NCBI GenBank assembly: GCA_030620125.1
Contig: JAUXFI010000115.1
Span: forward strand, 1-6,706
Reading direction: 5' to 3'
DNA: 6,706 bases
DNA from: Anaerolineae bacterium
GTDB taxonomy: Bacteria; Chloroflexota; Anaerolineae; B4-G1
The position numbers were made by a program, and so were the translations under genes. The notes under the pieces are model-generated. The model ran no database searches. It was not told the DNA's origin and was given only the letters and a program-made list of their open reading frames with translations. Of this stretch, positions 5,687 through 6,706 are shown piece after piece; within the stretch, counting starts at the first letter, position 1, and each line of letters begins with the position of its first letter.

Positions 5687-6556
5687 ACCGCTTCCGCGAT
5701 GGCGGCGATGTGCGCCGGGGTCGAGCCACAGCAGCCCCCCCACCACCCGCGCCCCCAGTGCGACGAACTTGCGGGCGTACTTTGCCATATCTTTCGGCAC
5801 GGCGTCGTACACTGCTTCGCGCCCCACCATGTGCGGTTTGCCCGCGTTTGGCTTGGCAATGAGGATGGCCTGGGGCGCGGTCTCGTGCATTTTCGCTATC
5901 GCTCCCTCGGTCATCTCCAGCGTCGCGCCGCAGTTAGCGCCGAAGGCGTCCACTCCCAATGCCAGCAACGTCTCCGCCGCTTGCTCTGGCCTCACTCCCA
6001 TGTTCGTCCGCCCATTGCGGTCGAAGGAGAGGGTGGCAAAGATGGGGATGCCGGACCCGACCTGCTGCGCCCCCTCGACGGCAGCCCGCACCTCGTTCAG
6101 ATCGGACATCGTCTCAATGTAGAGCACGTCCACCCCGGCTTCAGCCAGCGCTGCGGCCTGCTCGGCAAAGATCTCCACCGCTTGCTCATAGGTGATCTTG
6201 CCCAGGGGAGCCAGCAATTCCCCCAGCGGGCCGATGTCGCCGGCCACGTAAGCCCTGCCAGCAGCAGCCTCGCGGGCGATCTGGACCGCTCGCCGGTTGA
6301 CCTCGGCCAGACGCTCCGCAAGCCCGGCCCGCTCCAGCCGCACCCGCGTCCCGCCGAAGGTGCAGGTCAGGATCAGGTTGGCTCCGGCCTCGACGTAGGC
6401 GCGGTGCACATCGCACACGGGGTCAGGGCTCTCCAGCAACCAGGCCTCAGGAGACATGCCGGTGGGCAGCCCCGCCGCCTGCAACATCGTGCCCATCGCG
6501 CCGTCGGCGACGATGACGCTGCCAGACTGCAAACGAGTGAGGATGTCATCATCCAT
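5677..6556 (-). CDS. Homocysteine S-methyltransferase domain protein (MetH N-terminal module), with an apparent 1-base frameshift near the 3' end
   Basis: The ATG is at 6556, with a GGAGG 8 bases before it. The protein reads DGAMGTMLQ (18-26), GANLILTCTFGGT (58-70), GDIGPLGELLAPLG (106-119), IETMSDLNE (147-155) and GANCGAT (206-212), the regular course of the homocysteine S-methyltransferase barrel. Cys209 is the first zinc ligand. The other two should be the Cys pair of GGCCGS. In the given sequence, a run of seven G on this strand shifts the frame just there, giving GGLLWLDPG and a nonsense tail that ends at 5627 (309 residues). Removing one G restores GGCCGSTPAHIAAIAEAVKR and a TGA at 5677-5679, 292 residues, with cysteines at 209, 275 and 276, close to those in T. 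maritima MetH (207, 272, 273, from memory). The enzyme moves a methyl group from a methylcorrinoid to homocysteine, making methionine; its likely partner is the upstream corrinoid protein. A separate methyl-donor-side enzyme is not in view. Confidence 0.88.
5735..5741 (-). other. Homopolymer frameshift site (seven G on the - strand)
   Basis: The C run at 5735-5741 on the + strand follows codons for VVGG on the - strand. With six instead of seven bases, the reading continues into the conserved Cys-Cys zinc motif and a normal short C-terminus. A homopolymer in a GC-rich gene is a typical place for a sequencing or assembly error, which I judge the most likely cause; a real mutation or slippage site is possible. 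Confidence 0.85.
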
Positions 6557-6561
6557 AAATC

Positions 6562-6706
6562 CTACCTCCCCACCAGTTGCTTGACGATACCCACCGCCTC
6601 GTTCGCGTTCTCGGCGTAGGCGTCCGCGCCGATGGTCTGTGCCCATTCGGGGCCGGTCGGCGCGCCGCCGATGACGACCTTGACCCGCTCGCGCAACCCG
6701 GCCTCC
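6562..6706 (-). CDS. C-terminal part of a corrinoid (B12-binding) protein, 5' truncated
   Basis: Reading from 6705 down to the TAG at 6562-6564 gives 48 residues: a strand VKVVIGGAPTGPEWAQTIGAD, then AYAENANEAVGIVKQLVGR. This is the final part of the B12-binding domain of methyltransferase corrinoid proteins (MtbC, MttC and MetH-module type), where a VVxGGAPV-like strand is followed by GADGYAxxAxxAV and a last helix. These proteins hold cobalamin through a His in a DxHxxG motif, which lies outside the window. The gene ends 5 bases before the methyltransferase start, and its last codons hold that gene's ribosome binding site, so the two are almost certainly one operon and one functional pair. 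The methyl source (methyl-tetrahydrofolate, methylamine, methoxy compound) cannot be told from this piece. Confidence 0.85.
   Translation of the reverse strand, partial: EAGLRERVKVVIGGAPTGPEWAQTIGADAYAENANEAVGIVKQLVGR
6565..6569 (-). promoter_or_regulatory. Ribosome binding site that fixes the methyltransferase start
   Basis: On the - strand GGAGG (CCTCC at 6565-6569) lies 8 bases before ATG 6556 and inside the last codons of the corrinoid protein gene. It rules out the longer start at 6646, whose extra residues would be the corrinoid gene read in another frame. Confidence 0.8.

Noticed and set aside
5735..5741. Programmed ribosomal frameshifting to reach the Cys-Cys motif
   Set aside because: No stimulatory structure or known precedent in this family is apparent; a homopolymer error explains it more simply.
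5699..6619. Open frame of 306 codons on the + strand opposite the methyltransferase
   Set aside because: The - strand product carries clear conserved motifs throughout; the + strand translation is low-complexity and unlike any family.
6557..6646. Longer methyltransferase start at 6646
   Set aside because: The extra 30 residues are the corrinoid protein's coding sequence in another frame, and the ribosome binding site at 6565-6569 points to 6556.

Overview
This is a GC-rich bacterial window with dense, short-spaced genes and Shine-Dalgarno sites. Codon choice and gene content would suit an environmental bacterium such as a Chloroflexota (Anaerolineae-like) lineage. That placement is inference from general familiarity; no rRNA or marker gene is present to prove it.

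Layout. (1) Bases 2-496, + strand: the 3' end of a large gene whose C-terminus resembles the barrel (epsilon/E) subunit of B12-dependent methylaspartate (glutamate) mutase. (2) Bases 497-567: a spacer made mostly of six tandem 8-bp repeats, then a strong ribosome binding site. (3) Bases 568-5638, + strand: five closely spaced genes (gaps of 11, 18, 40 and 4 bases) that look like one operon. They encode an octopine/nopaline-dehydrogenase-family oxidoreductase, a MoaD/ThiS ubiquitin-like sulfur carrier, an ATP-cone domain fused to a uridine-kinase-type P-loop kinase, a DAO-type FAD oxidoreductase, and a protein carrying the full motif set of an ATP-dependent RNA ligase (T4 Rnl1-like order and spacing). 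(4) A hairpin at 5641-5683 lies between convergent units. (5) Bases 5677-6556, - strand: a homocysteine S-methyltransferase domain protein (MetH N-terminal module as a separate gene). (6) Bases 6562-6706, - strand: the 3' end of a corrinoid (B12-binding) protein gene, 5 bases upstream of the methyltransferase. The last two look like a split methionine-synthase-type or related corrinoid methyl-transfer pair.

Two points stand out. The last + strand gene would probably be passed over as hypothetical, but it has ligase motifs I, III, IV and V in the right order. The methyltransferase carries an apparent one-base insertion in a run of seven G (C on the + strand, 5735-5741). It pushes the zinc-binding Cys-Cys motif out of frame, and removing one base restores a textbook C-terminus.

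How the genes work together is only partly readable. The - strand pair is coherent corrinoid methyl transfer. The + strand operon mixes two redox enzymes, a sulfur carrier, a nucleotide-sensing kinase and a ligase, which I cannot map to any known pathway. Three gene junctions carry 7-8 bp tandem repeats of different sequence, which recalls the short tandem repeats found between genes in some bacterial groups.
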